DNA of 64,000 bases. Origin: Ottelia alismoides (taxonomy: Eukaryota; Streptophyta; Magnoliopsida; Alismatales; Hydrocharitaceae). The first letter of the stretch is position 1. Each line of letters opens with the position of its first letter. The stretch lies in contig JAZKJV010005754.1 of assembly GCA_037367405.1 (NCBI GenBank), positions 1 through 64,000 on the forward strand, given 5' to 3'. Below are positions 20,444 through 31,770 of the stretch, piece after piece. A program made the position numbers and the translations under genes. The notes under the pieces are model-generated. The model was not told where the DNA came from and made no database searches. It saw only the letters and a program-made list of their open reading frames with translations.

Positions 20444-21379
20444 TTGGATCCTGCGGTTAGGGAAGCATTGGATAGAAAGTTGATTTTTGAGCTTCCCTTA
20501 ATAATGGCCATTGAGCACTTTCCCGACCTTAAAAGATTTGTGAGAAGTAAATTGATGCCTAAAAGGTCGGGCAATAAGAGAACAAGGACTGAGATACATA
20601 TAGTGTCTATGGCCACATCTTTGATGATAGGGGGAAAAACCAAGAGCCGCAGAGTAAAGCGGTTACCTAGATTTGATTGTGAACTCAAAGATACCATATT
20701 CACCCATGCAAGAATCGATGATGACTTACCGATTAATATCCTCCCGACCTCCTTGTTTGTCAAGCTCAAACTCGGATCTACCAAGAAGTCAAGAAAGATC
20801 ATTCAGTTGGCAGATCGGACCATTAAACGGTCGAGAGGAACCATTTCAGTCATCGTCACTTTCCAAGGTGCTCTACTGGAGATAGACTTCACGATCATTG
20901 ACATTAAGCACCGAGGAGAGTTTACCCAGTCTCCAATCATTCTTGGGAAGCCGTTCTTAGCCTTGGCTAAGGAAACTATAGATTGTGAGACTCGGGAGAT
21001 CGATTTTTCTGCATTGGGAGCACTCCGACCTCACCCGATCTTTGAGGACACACGATATTCCAAGGTAACCCGTAAAGTTGCAGACAGTCGTGACCTTCGA
21101 GAGACAGTTGAGTCCCATCTCTCTACTACACTAGAGATACCGACTGTCCAAACGACCATTGGTTTAGAGACTTCCTACAACCACACACCGCCTACTGCTT
21201 GCACCACCACCGTGATACCTTCTAGAGAGGACTCGCAACCAGAAGCTATCATTGAGTCAGACATGACCTTTGTGGATTGCCTTGATCATTTCGATGATCC
21301 GACACAAGAACCCAACAATGTCAAGCCAACTGAGAACACTGTGCCTTATCAGAGACGTGTGCTGACCCTGCAGGAGTAA
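20444..21379 (+). CDS. G2 ORF2: aspartic-protease-like segment without the catalytic motif
   Basis: 20444 is a TTG; the true frame is continuous upstream to about 20375, where it joins ORF1. The segment REALDRKLIFELPLIMAIEH matches the stretch that precedes the protease in G1 in position and pattern. Then comes DDDLPINILPTSLF where G1 has DSGSSINLLPSSIM, so the catalytic Asp-Ser-Gly has been replaced. The later PIILGKPFL aligns with the G1 flap segment PIILGRPFL. The fold may persist but catalysis should not. After the protease-like part the frame is acidic, and it ends in TAA at 21377..21379. G3 has no stop at this spot, so ORF3 was probably once part of the same protein. No reverse transcriptase follows. 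Confidence 0.8.
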   Translation: MDPAVREALDRKLIFELPLIMAIEHFPDLKRFVRSKLMPKRSGNKRTRTEIHIVSMATSLMIGGKTKSRRVKRLPRFDCELKDTIFTHARIDDDLPINILPTSLFVKLKLGSTKKSRKIIQLADRTIKRSRGTISVIVTFQGALLEIDFTIIDIKHRGEFTQSPIILGKPFLALAKETIDCETREIDFSALGALRPHPIFEDTRYSKVTRKVADSRDLRETVESHLSTTLEIPTVQTTIGLETSYNHTPPTACTTTVIPSREDSQPEAIIESDMTFVDCLDHFDDPTQEPNNVKPTENTVPYQRRVLTLQE

Positions 21380-21478
21380 TACAATGCATACGGTGACTCA
21401 TACGATGATGAACCTCTGGTCAGAACCTCACACACACCACATCCAGGACATACACCAAAGGAGATAACTGGGACCAAA

Positions 21479-21886
21479 TTGACTAATCTTGATAAATCGG
21501 TTGCTCCATCCTCTAGTCGGTCATCTGGTAAGAAGAAGACGGGTGTTGATTCCTTGAGATGTTCCGCCGAACTCTTTAAGACGTATCAATCTCCTCTTCC
21601 TCTTGATGCTTCAGGTTCTAGAAAATCGACTAAGAAGGTTACCTTCGATGTTTCAGAGAAGGAACTTTCTGAGGAGTCCTCATCAGGTCCGGATGAGGTG
21701 ATCTATATGAGTGAGCTCAGTTCGGCTGTTCTAAAGCCATACTTGAGCAAGCAGCCGTGTGTTGACCCCCGTTGGATGTTCCCCACACCTCACTATTATT
21801 CTTCGGAAGACGATTCTGACAGCGACACATGTGTATACTGCCCACCCCATCGCTCCCGCAAGAAGGTCCGTCACAAACCTTCTTGA
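21479..21886 (+). CDS. G2 ORF3: conserved 135-residue C-terminal module
   Basis: Same frame as ORF2; the stop at 21379 separates them. The frame between them is open, so 21479 is only the first start-like codon. It has a basic start (SSGKKKTG), KSTKKVTFDVSEKELSEESS, then EVIYMSELSSAVLKPYL, an acidic patch SSEDDSDSD and a basic end RSRKKVRHKPS that resembles a nuclear localisation signal. G3 has an ORF of exactly the same length (58220..58627) with no stop or indel, although the rest of the G3 frame is riddled with stops. No family recognised. Confidence 0.6.
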   Translation: MTNLDKSVAPSSSRSSGKKKTGVDSLRCSAELFKTYQSPLPLDASGSRKSTKKVTFDVSEKELSEESSSGPDEVIYMSELSSAVLKPYLSKQPCVDPRWMFPTPHYYSSEDDSDSDTCVYCPPHRSRKKVRHKPS

Positions 21887-21996
21887 TCCTTGTATATTCT
21901 TCCTCCTCCTTGTATATATTTTCCTTCCTTTTTTTCACCTCCCTCCCTCATGATTTGCATCACTCGCCCCAGTTCCGCATCATTTTCATTTTGTGG

Positions 21997-22159
21997 CTAT
22001 ACTTAGGATGATTAGATCCTAAGTATAGGGGGGTGAGTGACCCGATTTGCTCCTTCTCTTCTTTTTATTTCTTTTTGTATATTCTTTTCCATTCTCATTG
22101 GTCTTCCATTCTTGTGTTCTTTCCAATACTTAGGCTGACCAAAGCCTAAGTATAGGGGG
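21997..22159 (+). repeat. G2 3' stem-loops with polypurine-tract copies
   Basis: Unit 1: CTATACTTAGGAT (21997..22009) pairs with ATCCTAAGTATAG (22016..22028), a perfect 13-bp stem with a 6-base loop, then GGGGG. Unit 2: ATACTTAGGCT (22126..22136) pairs with AGCCTAAGTAT (22143..22153), 6-base loop, then AGGGGG. The loop sequences differ from G1 while the stems are kept. Confidence 0.9.
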
Positions 22160-22222
22160 CCGATGCCCGTTGTGTATTATCCACATTTTATTTTTCTTTC
22201 ACTTCTATTCTTTTCACCCACT

Positions 22223-22335
22223 TATACTTAGTACGAGCTATGGCTTTTTGTCACCTAGTGCCATGAGGACATAGCACAAGCTAAGTATAGGGGGCGTGTA
22301 TATATTACATATATACTTTACCCATACCTCGTACT
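22223..22335 (+). other. G2 large 3' stem
   Basis: AGTACGAGCTATGG (22230..22243) pairs with CCATACCTCGTACT (22322..22335) with one mismatch. Inside, TATACTTAG (22223..22231) is complementary to CTAAGTATA (22281..22289), which runs into GGGGG. As in G1, the two pairings compete for the left arm. Confidence 0.8.
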
Positions 22336-22369
22336 TTCATGTATTTATATATATATTATACAATAATTA

Positions 22370-22690
22370 TGGGGTGGGTTTAAAAAAATAAAATAAAATA
22401 ACAAAAAAAATTATTAATAATAAAAAAACAAAACAAAAAAACTTTTTCCTAAAAAAACTCTTTTTCCTTATTTGCAAAAAAAACTTTTCAAAAAAAATCC
22501 TCTTAAAAAAACTTTCTCAAAAAAAAGTTTTTTCTTATTTACCTATCTTTTTCAAAAAAAAACTCTTGAAAAAAAAGAGCAAAACTTTTCTAACAAAAAA
22601 AAACTTCTTCGCCTTTGTTTGTAAAAAAACCTTTTTGAAAAAAAAAACTTTTTCTAAAACTTTAAAAAAATCAATCATAAAAAAAACTAA
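22370..22690 (+). repeat. G2 oligo(A)/oligo(T) block
   Basis: About 320 bp made almost only of A-runs of 5 to 9 and short T/C-runs (AAAAAACTTTTTC-like words). There is no fixed period, so it is not a satellite. G3 has the same kind of block at the same place (59205..59420). Confidence 0.8.
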
Positions 22691-23946
22691 AAATACTAAC
22701 TAATAAGTTTGTTTAATCCCTGACACCATTCACTTTCACACAAGATTAGTGATGTTCAAGAACATTTGGTTTATGAGGTCTTGAGATTTTGAGTTAACCA
22801 GCCTTAGTCATTAGGGTCCTTGATTTAATTATTCACATTTCCCTAGTTTGAAAGATTTGTATGCTATATTGCATGCTTAGTCTCTACCTTAAGAATATGA
22901 TCAGCACCTCACATACACGACTGCAGTTATGATGAGATGAGTAGAAATTTTACTTGAGGAACTGGGATGAGGGATTTGAGTTTGGACTTGATTTAATGAT
23001 GCTCGAGGATGGGATAAAATCAATGAAGGCTTCATGAAACCTGAGTGTCAACATCTTTAGCCAGTATGAGAACATGGTTCTTGTACTATCTCTTGACATT
23101 TACCTATGTGCCAGGGTGTGATAAAATAAAAAAAATGTTGATCAGTGTGTGCCAACTCTTGGTAAAAGAAATGGAGCTAGCCAAAAATACTACAAAGCAA
23201 TGAAATGTCAAAGAAAAGCTCTCATTCCACAAAGTCAATTATCAAAAGAGCTTCCACCAAAGGCGAGCGCTCCCAACCATTTCAAAGTATCCACTTGGAC
23301 CACCGCTATTAGGACCAGGAGTCGAGCTTGCACCAAAAAAGGGCTCTACATCGTAAATGCTACAAGTCTGGGTGTAGAAGGTACGATAGGTACTCAAAAA
23401 AGGCACACCCCGGTGTAATACCAGGAAAACAAGTGCAGACGGCTCCAACTTCTCTTAACGGACGCATTGATCAACACCAAAAAAATATGCGTTGAGTAAT
23501 AAGGCACTCGAGAGGATCCTTATTCCAATGAGAGGGAGAGAAGAAATGACACAATCCTATGCCCTCCATCAACTGGCCTTCCATCTACACTTTCAAGTCT
23601 GACAACTAAAGAGACGGTGGATTGGATGCAAGAAATGATTTATTCCCTAGTGTTGAGGATTGAGTTCTTAGGAGAGTCTCTTGGACTGGAACCTTGGATG
23701 ACGTTGTGACTCTACTCTTGTAACTGCAGTCAGCACTTAATGTCATATCCCTACTATATATGTATACAAAGAGTGTCTGATGATTAGGGAAATTGGGTAC
23801 CTTTTGACTAGAGCTTGGTTCAGCTTAGAATATTAGGATCTCTAAAATCGAGAGTTCTTGAACGGATCAAGTCTTTTATTCACATGCACAGTCAGGGGTT
23901 AACCTAACTTATTCATTCTTTATTTGCTCGAGGACTAGCAAAGTTT
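22691..23946 (+). other. G2 3' noncoding region before the polypurine tract
   Basis: Complex sequence that aligns almost base for base with 59420..60663 in G3, and in part with 32150..32880 (minus strand) in G6. An ORF of 89 codons at 23149..23418 is frameshifted in G3. No gene is supported. Confidence 0.7.
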
Positions 23947-23959
23947 AAGTATAGGGGGG
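23947..23959 (+). promoter_or_regulatory. G2 polypurine tract
   Basis: AAGTATAGGGGGG directly before the 3' LTR, identical to the G1 tract. Confidence 0.92.
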
Positions 23960-26942
23960 TGATGAATCCACGATTCATCATCTTAATATCTTGATCTTAG
24001 CAAAATACATGAGTAAAATCCCAAATAATGGTCCATAAAATCAATAAACTAACAAAATATCTCTTGTAAATAAAACTCACTAATTACTGTATATTAGATT
24101 GTACGAAATAAATTACACATAAAAAGCTGTAAAATCAAGGGAGTTTTATACATGTAAATAGCCTAAAAATTCTTGTATTTTTAATAATTTCATTTCAACT
24201 CCTTTTTTGCCTAATTTTTTCTCTAACTTGTTCATAAAAATGTATATAAAAATACAAAAATACAAAATAAATTTTACCTAAAATTAATGCTCCTAGATCC
24301 CAAAGAGAAAAAGCCGTAAAGTCCAACTTCCAAGCCAAATTCCCGCTCCGTCTAAACTCCAAATTCATCAAACTCACTTTTAAAGTTCAAGTTAGAAAAT
24401 TATCTATCCAACGGAAGTGGTTTCATTAAAATCGGAGCTCATTTGCAAAAGTTGGGTTTTGGGACCTAGATGTACATTGTACATTATGTATATATATTCA
24501 TTCTTTCTTCATTTTTTATTTTACCTTTCTCAATTACTAAAAATACAAAAAAAATTATAATTGTGTTGTATTTTGATTATTGTATTTTATTGTATTTTTT
24601 CGACGTAAATATCTCTTATTAAAAAGATAAAAAAAAATACATATAAGAAAAGCAAACAAGAAAATTGTACATGTTGTATGTATTTACTTGTAAATTCACC
24701 ACTATTTTTTCCCTCTTTATTTTTGTTGTATTTAAAGTAGCGTACTTTATATCATTATTTTATTATTTATTTCTTCCCATTCTCTACAATAACTTCCATT
24801 TTCCTCCATTAACCACCAAGTCTTCATCTAACCTCCATTCCATTCCACCATTTCTCTTAACCTCCCATTCAAACTCCACCTTTCCACCATCTCTCTAACT
24901 CCCATTCTTCCTCTCTTTTTATTCTTCCATTCATCCCCATTTTTTGGCATCCGTCATTCTTATAGAATAAAGGAGAGAGCTTGGAATGTGGCGTTGGTGA
25001 CAGCGACGAAACGTCTTCCTCAAGCGACGACCTCCTTCAAGCGAGATCCGCGGAGCTCCGCTCCACGTCACGAGTTCCTCATCGAGCTCGTGTAGCTTTT
25101 CCGATTTTGATTTCGCCAATTGGATCGAGGCGACGACAGGAGTCCACCGTATCTGCTCTGCAAACCCGGCGAACATCAGGTAAGTATTCCATATAGTTTC
25201 TCTTGCTATTTTATATTATCTAATATTTTATTTCCTTGTTTTTTTATATCACATCATTTCCTCATCACCACCTTCATCATATTACCACCATCCTCGTCAT
25301 ACCCCTTTCATTACCACACCATCTTTCTTTTTCTTTTATTTGTTTCCTGTTTATAAAAAAATAAAAAAAATAAAAATTCTAAAACAAAAAAAATTAGTAC
25401 ATCAGCATTTTTGTATAAAAAATTAAAACAAATAAAAAAAGTGCGCAGCAGCAGCGTGGTGAACACCCACTGCCGCCGCTCACCATCCCCATTCCTCCAC
25501 GAGCGGCGCCGCCACGGCCCTCCCCAGCCGCGCCGGCCGTGCCTCTCCACCGTTGTTACCTCGCGCGGCCGCCCACGCTGCTGGCGCGCGCCTCCTGTCG
25601 GCGCTCCTCCGCCGAGGAGCTTCAGCCCTCCGCCGGCTCCAGCCCTCCTTCCTAGGCCGCACCACCATCGCGCGCCGCCCTCGCTTCCACCACGTTGCTG
25701 CGCTGCCCGCGCCACCGCCCCTCCGCCGTGAGCTCGGTCGTCCTCCTCCGCCTCAGCCCGCCGCCGACGCCGCTCGACCCTTGTTGGGTTCCATCGCCCA
25801 GCAAAAGGAAGAAGAAGGTCATTTTCCCCATTTTTATTATAAAAATCATGTAAATATTTTGTATAGTTTTCGTAATTACAAAATAGTGTCTGTGCATATG
25901 TTTGTGCTTTCTTTTTAATTTCTGTATTGCACAAAGACCCCTATATTTGTGTTTTGATTTGGACCTTATTTTGACGTCCTTTTATTTAAAGAAAAAAAGC
26001 ATTGTGTGGAGCAACTTATTCTCTTTCATCTGAGTATTTATTTGTATTTTTGTGAGTCGTGGGTAATTAATTATAATTTTTTAACTGAAATACTGGATAT
26101 TTTACCTATTTTGAGCACTTAAATTCATACCTAACTCACGGTTACTCCAAAAAATCCACAAAAATTAGGAATGATGCCTTGAAATGTGATAAAGTTTCAA
26201 ATTTCACGTCCATTGGAGTTGTCTTGTGCATGAAATAAATTATAGATTGTTTTTAGTATTTGATTTTTAATTAAATTCAAATATATCCTTTTTGCGAAAT
26301 TTCAACTCTTCTGGATTCTACATCTAAATATCTTTCTAAGATAATTCGCACTCTGATTAATTTGATAATGTGGATTTATTAGAAATTATTTACTCACTGT
26401 CACTCTATTTTCACTAACAAATCAATAAAAAATTCATATCTTGTCAAAAAATTCCAAAAAAATTACTGTAGTCTCCTTGCATCATGTTTTAGTTCCAGTA
26501 ATTTTTTCATAATTTTTGCTTTCTGTTTCTGTGATAAATTGTGAAAAAAACCCATAAAAAGTGTGTATTTTTAGTTATTGCTTTTTAACCCCTAAAATTC
26601 TAAAAAAATGTGTTTTGTGTTCATCACTGGGTTAGGATTCTAGGAAAAATATTATTTTGCTGAATTGGACTAATTTGACATTAAAATTAATTTGGCCTTG
26701 TTGTGTATTTTCTTAGTGTTTTAGTTCAACCGCATCTTGCATTGGTATTTCTTTTTGCATAAAAAAAATCTAAAAAATACCGCACTGAAATCTAGACCTA
26801 AGTTTTTGAATTAAACCCAAGTTGTTCCTTTGCCTCCCTGAGTTCGACCCTGGACTTGCCCGGGATATAAATTAAAGCCGAGACACTCTTCACGGAGATC
26901 TTCTCTCGGTTCTGACCGAATCGCTAAGTACGCGTATTACAA
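23960..26942 (+). repeat. G2 3' LTR, end truncated by 36 bp
   Basis: Aligns with the 5' LTR up to CGTATTACAA at 26942; the final 36 bp (from CGTGACC to CTCGTCA in the 5' LTR) are missing. C1 integrase sequence follows at once. No copy of the left flank CATGG is found here, so a deletion of roughly 45 bp removed the LTR tip, the target duplication and a few bases of C1. The internal GC block (25440..25815) and splice donor are present. Confidence 0.9.
25177..25185 (+). promoter_or_regulatory. Splice donor in G2 3' LTR
   Basis: CAG|GTAAGT, the copy of the site at 16502 in the 5' LTR. Confidence 0.5.
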
Positions 26943-29366
26943 GATGCAAAGGTATTCTTGACCTAATACATACTGATGCATGTGGCCCCTTCAGTACCAT
27001 GATCGGAAATGGATATAGATATTATTTGTGGTTTATTGATGACCATTCATGATACGAGTTTATCTTCCTATTACGTCATAAATCTGAAACCTTTGAAATA
27101 TTCAAAGAGTTCATCGCTTTGATTGAGAACCAAACCAATAGGAATATAAATGGATTTGATCTGACTGAGGTGTGAGTTCCTCTCAGATGAATAAAATGAA
27201 TACCTTAAAGAGAAAGGAGATGTCTCTAATCTCATTCCTCCTGGAACCCCCCAACTTAATGGTGTTGCTGAAAGATACAACAGGACCATCATGATACGTT
27301 CAATGATGAGTAAAGCACATTTATCACTTAGTTTCTTGGGATATGTAGTAGAGACTTCAATATATATCTTAAATAAGATTCCTAGCATGTCTGTACCTAA
27401 AACTCCTCATGAGGTATGGAAGCAAACCTAGTGTTAGACACTTAAGGATTTGGGGATGCTTGATCGATGCAAAAAATGTGGATGCAAGTAATCTAGAATC
27501 TCGCACTCGAGAGTGCTACTTCATTGGGTATGTTAAGGATGGTATTGGATACCAAGTTTATGACCTTGAGACTTAGAAGGTATTCATCTCTATATATGTA
27601 ATTTTTTAGAGGATAACTTCCTTAAGAGTAAAGACAAAAATGAAGTAAAGGAACTCATTGAATCCCTTGAGTATATTGAGTTTCCTGAAATAGAAACTAA
27701 AGAAATAAATGAAGATGTAACACATGTATCTCTTCAAAGGAGTTTGAGGGAGGTTGGAGCACCTGAAAAGTACGGATTCCATGTGTCAGGTAAAACTAAC
27801 AATGATCCAGCTTCATTTGATGAAGTACTCACATATCATGGCATTGATAGATGGATGCTAGCAATGAAGTACAAAATAGACTCCATGCATAAGAATGGTG
27901 TATGGGCCTCAGAGGATCCACCTAGAGGGGTAAAATCCATTGGGTGTAAATGGATCTTTAAGAGAAAAGGGTACATGATGGGAAGGTAGAGACCTTCAAG
28001 GCATTGTCATAGCAAAGGGCTATGAACAGAGAGAAGGCATCAACTACAATGAGACATTCTCTCATTTGTCTATGCTTAAGTCCATCAAGGCATTGCTAGT
28101 TATAGCTTCAAATCTTGACTACGACATTTGGCAGATGGACGTCAAGATGGCTTTTCTCAATGGATACCTTGAAGAGGATATTTTTGTGGAGCAGTCCCAG
28201 GGTTTATAATTAAGGAAGGAAAAGTATTCAAGATGAAGAAATCCATCTATGGGCTCAAACAAGCTTCTTAAAACTGGAATATCATATTCGACAAAACCAT
28301 AAAGAGTTATGATTTTGTGTAGAATCCTGAGGAACCGCGTGTATACAAGAAGATTAGTGGGAGCACCATTTGTTTTCATTGTGCTTTACATAGATGACAT
28401 CCTTATCATTGGGAATGCTACATGGATGAGGACTAGTGTTAATATTTGGTTGTCCCATACCTTCGAGATGAAAGGTCTTGGAGAAGCCTCTTACATGTTG
28501 GGTCTGAAGTTGTCCAAATTGAGAAAAGAGGATTTTTTGATTGTCACAACATGTGTACCTTAAGAAGATCTTGGAACATTTCAATGTAGAGAACTCCAAA
28601 AAAGTCTTCCTTTCCTTAAGACATGGTATCTGCCTGTCTAAACAGATAAATCCTCAAAGTGTTGAGGAAAAGAAAGTCACAATTGGATTCCCCTACGCAT
28701 CAGATGTAGGAAGTTTAATGCACACCATGATGTGCACAAGGTCAGGCATCTTCCAAGTAGTAGGAGTGGTAAGTTGTTACCAATCCTGCTATGGAGAGCA
28801 ACACTAGAATGCAATAAAGAACATTTTCAAGTATCTAAGAGGGACCGAATATTACAACTTGGTTTATAGAGATGGTGATCTCCAAGTCTTAGGATACACA
28901 GATTCTGACTTCCAGACTATTATTGATGATCGAAAGTTGACATTAGGGTGTGTCTTCCTGTTGAACGATGGTGTTGTAAGATGGAGAAGCAAGAAGCAGG
29001 ACACTACAGCTGATTCAACAACAAAAATCTAATACATTGCCGTATCAGATGTTGCAAAGGAGGCAGTGTGGTTGCACAAGTTCATCCTATAGCTTGGCGT
29101 AGTTTCCTCTAATACTCCCATACTACTACTTTGGGATAACACAAAGCCACAACTCTGGCAAAGTAACCTAGATGGCATCAAAAGAGAAACCACGTGGAAA
29201 CAAAATACAACATCATTCGGGAGATACAAAAGCGTGGTGACATCATCGTCACCAAGGTATCCTCTTCCGAAAACGTTGCTGATCCACTTACCAAACCGTT
29301 GACACAGAAGGTTTTCGATCATCATGTAATGAGTATGGGTTTAAGGATTGTACAGAAATGGTTCTG
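26943..29366 (+). pseudogene. C1 integrase - reverse transcriptase - RNase H pseudogene
   Basis: Continues the gene broken by G2. The integrase core begins with LIHTDACGP (first catalytic Asp), shows the second Asp in a frameshifted stretch near 27165, and the Glu in NGVAERYNRTIM near 27265. Reverse transcriptase: IGCKWIFKRK (27960), QMDVKMAFLNGYLEEDIF (28133) and the catalytic YIDDILIIG (28387). RNase H: GYTDSDFQ (28890) and VRWRSKKQDTTADSTT with SDVAKEAVW (28980..29070). At least a dozen stops and several frameshifts break it, so it is not functional. Domain order and motifs are diagnostic for Ty1/copia. Confidence 0.93.
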
Positions 29367-29372
29367 AGGGAT

Positions 29373-29381
29373 AGTGGGCGA
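29373..29381 (+). promoter_or_regulatory. C1 polypurine tract
   Basis: AGTGGGCGA followed by T and the LTR start TGTAAGG. Plant copia elements usually have AAGTGGGAGA here; one purine has become C. Confidence 0.75.
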
Positions 29382-31322
29382 TTGTAAGGCATGTGAATTC
29401 GAGGCGAACCCTTCATTTAATAAATGTTATTATAATGTCTAATTTATCAATAAAAGTTATTTGTTTATTTCACTCCTTGTCTCAGATTAAATGAACGAAT
29501 GCACTATAAAGTCCCTTAGTATAATTAGGGTTATGCATCATGATCATCTTAATGATCATATAGTTGTTGATTCAATTATTGAATCATACAGGCTGGTGCT
29601 TGGATGAATATGTAAAGAGTTAGATTAAGGACTCATAGAGCACCATCAAATGATTATTAAGAGATGATCTCTAGCCTGACTAAGGGATGGCAATCCTTTC
29701 TCTATTGGCAGATATTTGATTAACCTCTTGATGCTGATCCTCTGCATAGGAATAGAGATTCGGTGGTGTCATATTAATTAGGTCAAAGAGTTGACATAAC
29801 AAGGTCGAGAAAACCAAGTCATGTGTTGTATACTATCATGATATAGGCATACAATCTCTGACCGGAGATAAATGTATTGCTATTTGTCTAAGTATGTATA
29901 TTTTGCAGACCGATATGTTGATGGCCTAATCAAGTTATATATACTGGTGAGATGGTGTGCATACAAGGGCATATGAGTAATACAATCTCTCAAAGGGATC
30001 ATATAGGTTCACTTGTGAATCAGAAGACATGAGCTCACTCATGGGGAATTTGGATCGATAAAATTCCATGCTTGGTCATCTTTCTTTGGAATTATGACAA
30101 GAATTTGTACGTAGATATATGCTTTTGGAAAGCATATTATCGATATTAACTCCCAATGAGAGAATGAGAAACTTAGTGATAAAACCCTGAAGATGAAAAC
30201 GTAAAATTGATCTATATCTTCAGGATTATTTTAGGTCTTCAAGTATGCAGGATGTAAAAGTATCAAGAATACCTGAGGGTGATGTGATCATAAACAATTG
30301 TATAACCATGACGTTTCCATTCTGAGGGAGTGATGAAACGGGTCTGGATTTTAGTGACTCTTATTAGAGAAGTGATCCGATCTTAGTGCAAATGTTGAAC
30401 ATTAATCTGAATGTAATTCAGATGGAATGAAAAGATTAGATTTATGGCCTTAATTTAATCAAGCATCTATGAGAGGTTCTCAAGATCTGTATTTGAACTA
30501 TGATCTCAACATCTAAGTCATTATACGTGGAACATACAATCGCTCAATCCGTATCTCCAAGCATCCATGGAGAAAGCACATTATTCTTGAAAGAGTTGAA
30601 GAATAATTCCATTGATAACTGTGTATCCAAGCATTGAGAAATGGATAACTAAATGCAATTTAATTATCATGATAAATGTGAATTTAATTCATATTATTTT
30701 GATGCAATAGAATAATTATCCAACATAATTAAATGTGATTTAACTATTGTAGATATGATGTGGATATCATTATTCATATATATTATAAATGTGATTTATA
30801 AAATATAAGAGAGAGATATTTGTAAATAACATTTAAATGTTGATGTGAATTGGATTCACATTAAACATTTAATTGAAAATGAAATATACATATTATTTAG
30901 GGTTGTGAATGTGATTAACAAATTTCCAATGGCATGATTAATATTTCAGAAAATAATATGTTTTTGTGAAAAATTTACAACAAATGTCGTAACATTATGG
31001 AGAATCTCATTAGATATGAGATGTCATGAATTAGGAGAAGGATACCACCTTCCTTTTGTGGAGGGTGGACGTCCACCTTGAATCCTAATTCAAGGTGTGC
31101 CACCCCCTCCCCACTAATTGGAAGGGTGATATGCCTCCTTCCTTATTCTGCTATGGTAATTTATTTAAATGACTTAAATTATATTGATATGATTTTGATT
31201 TATTTTGATGAATTGCTGTTGTGTTTTTACAACAAATCATGACCATTGAAAGAAACACAAATCAATCTCCACCATTGGATTTGTGTTGTCCATGGATTCA
31301 GATCCATGGACTCCCAAACTAT

Positions 31323-31330
31323 TATAAAAG
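31323..31330 (+). promoter_or_regulatory. C1 LTR TATA box
   Basis: TATAAAAG in a typical setting. The C2 LTR has TATAAATAG at the equivalent place (48530..48538). Transcription would start about 30 bp downstream, which makes the right-hand 530 bp of the LTR the R/U5 part. Confidence 0.75.
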
Positions 31331-31365
31331 AAGAGGCAACCCTAACTCTTCATTTTAGATAACAA

Positions 31366-31770
31366 TTGAAAGTGTTCTCTCATTCTCATACAAGTTCTCC
31401 CTTCTCTCCTACAAGAGTGGTCGTCCACCTCTTGCCTCATAGAAGATCGCCATCATCACCACGTTGTCGTGCTGCCGCTTCAACTGCTCGTGGATCTATG
31501 TCTCCTTCGATGCACCTCGCTCCTGAAGAAGACATCAGACCTCATGTGTCGAGATCAGGAGATTTACCACTAGGATTATCAACTTGGATTGCGAGGTGCA
31601 CACATTTCATCAGTGCACTTGCAAGTGTCTCCTCTGTCGGATCGGACTTAAGACAAGAGGTCTCTTGCTTTAGAGACACAATTACAACCATGCTTCAAGA
31701 GGTATTTTGGTATCTACTTTATGGTTTAGATGAAAAGATTCAAGAAATATTCTCAGATCATGTTGTTTAA
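31366..31770 (+). other. ORF of 134 codons in the C1 LTR downstream of the TATA box
   Basis: An open frame starts just after the predicted transcription start. The C2 LTR can be read in the equivalent frame over about 72 residues (48723..48956), with shared segments such as STWIAR and DLRQEVS. Residue changes between the copies are common and C2 lacks an aligned start, so the frame may simply be conserved as nucleotide sequence. No known domain, signal peptide or membrane segment. It is an upstream ORF candidate, nothing more. Confidence 0.3.

Larger units (their letters stand above)
15285..26942 (+). mobile_element. G2: non-autonomous Athila-like retrotransposon inserted in C1
   Basis: Two LTRs of about 3.0 kb flank a 5.7-kb interior holding a tRNA-Asp primer site, leader, three ORFs, 3' stem-loops, oligo(A/T) block and polypurine tract. 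Reverse transcriptase, RNase H, integrase and a recognisable capsid domain are absent. Over the first 156 bp the two LTRs differ at seven positions by eye (about 95 percent identity). The last 36 bp of the 3' LTR and the right target duplication are missing; the left flank ends CATGG. C1 integrase sequence abuts both ends. Confidence 0.92.

Noticed and set aside
22370..22690. Satellite, centromere repeat or CRISPR-like array
   Set aside because: No fixed unit or spacer length, only irregular A and T runs; the genome is evidently plant.
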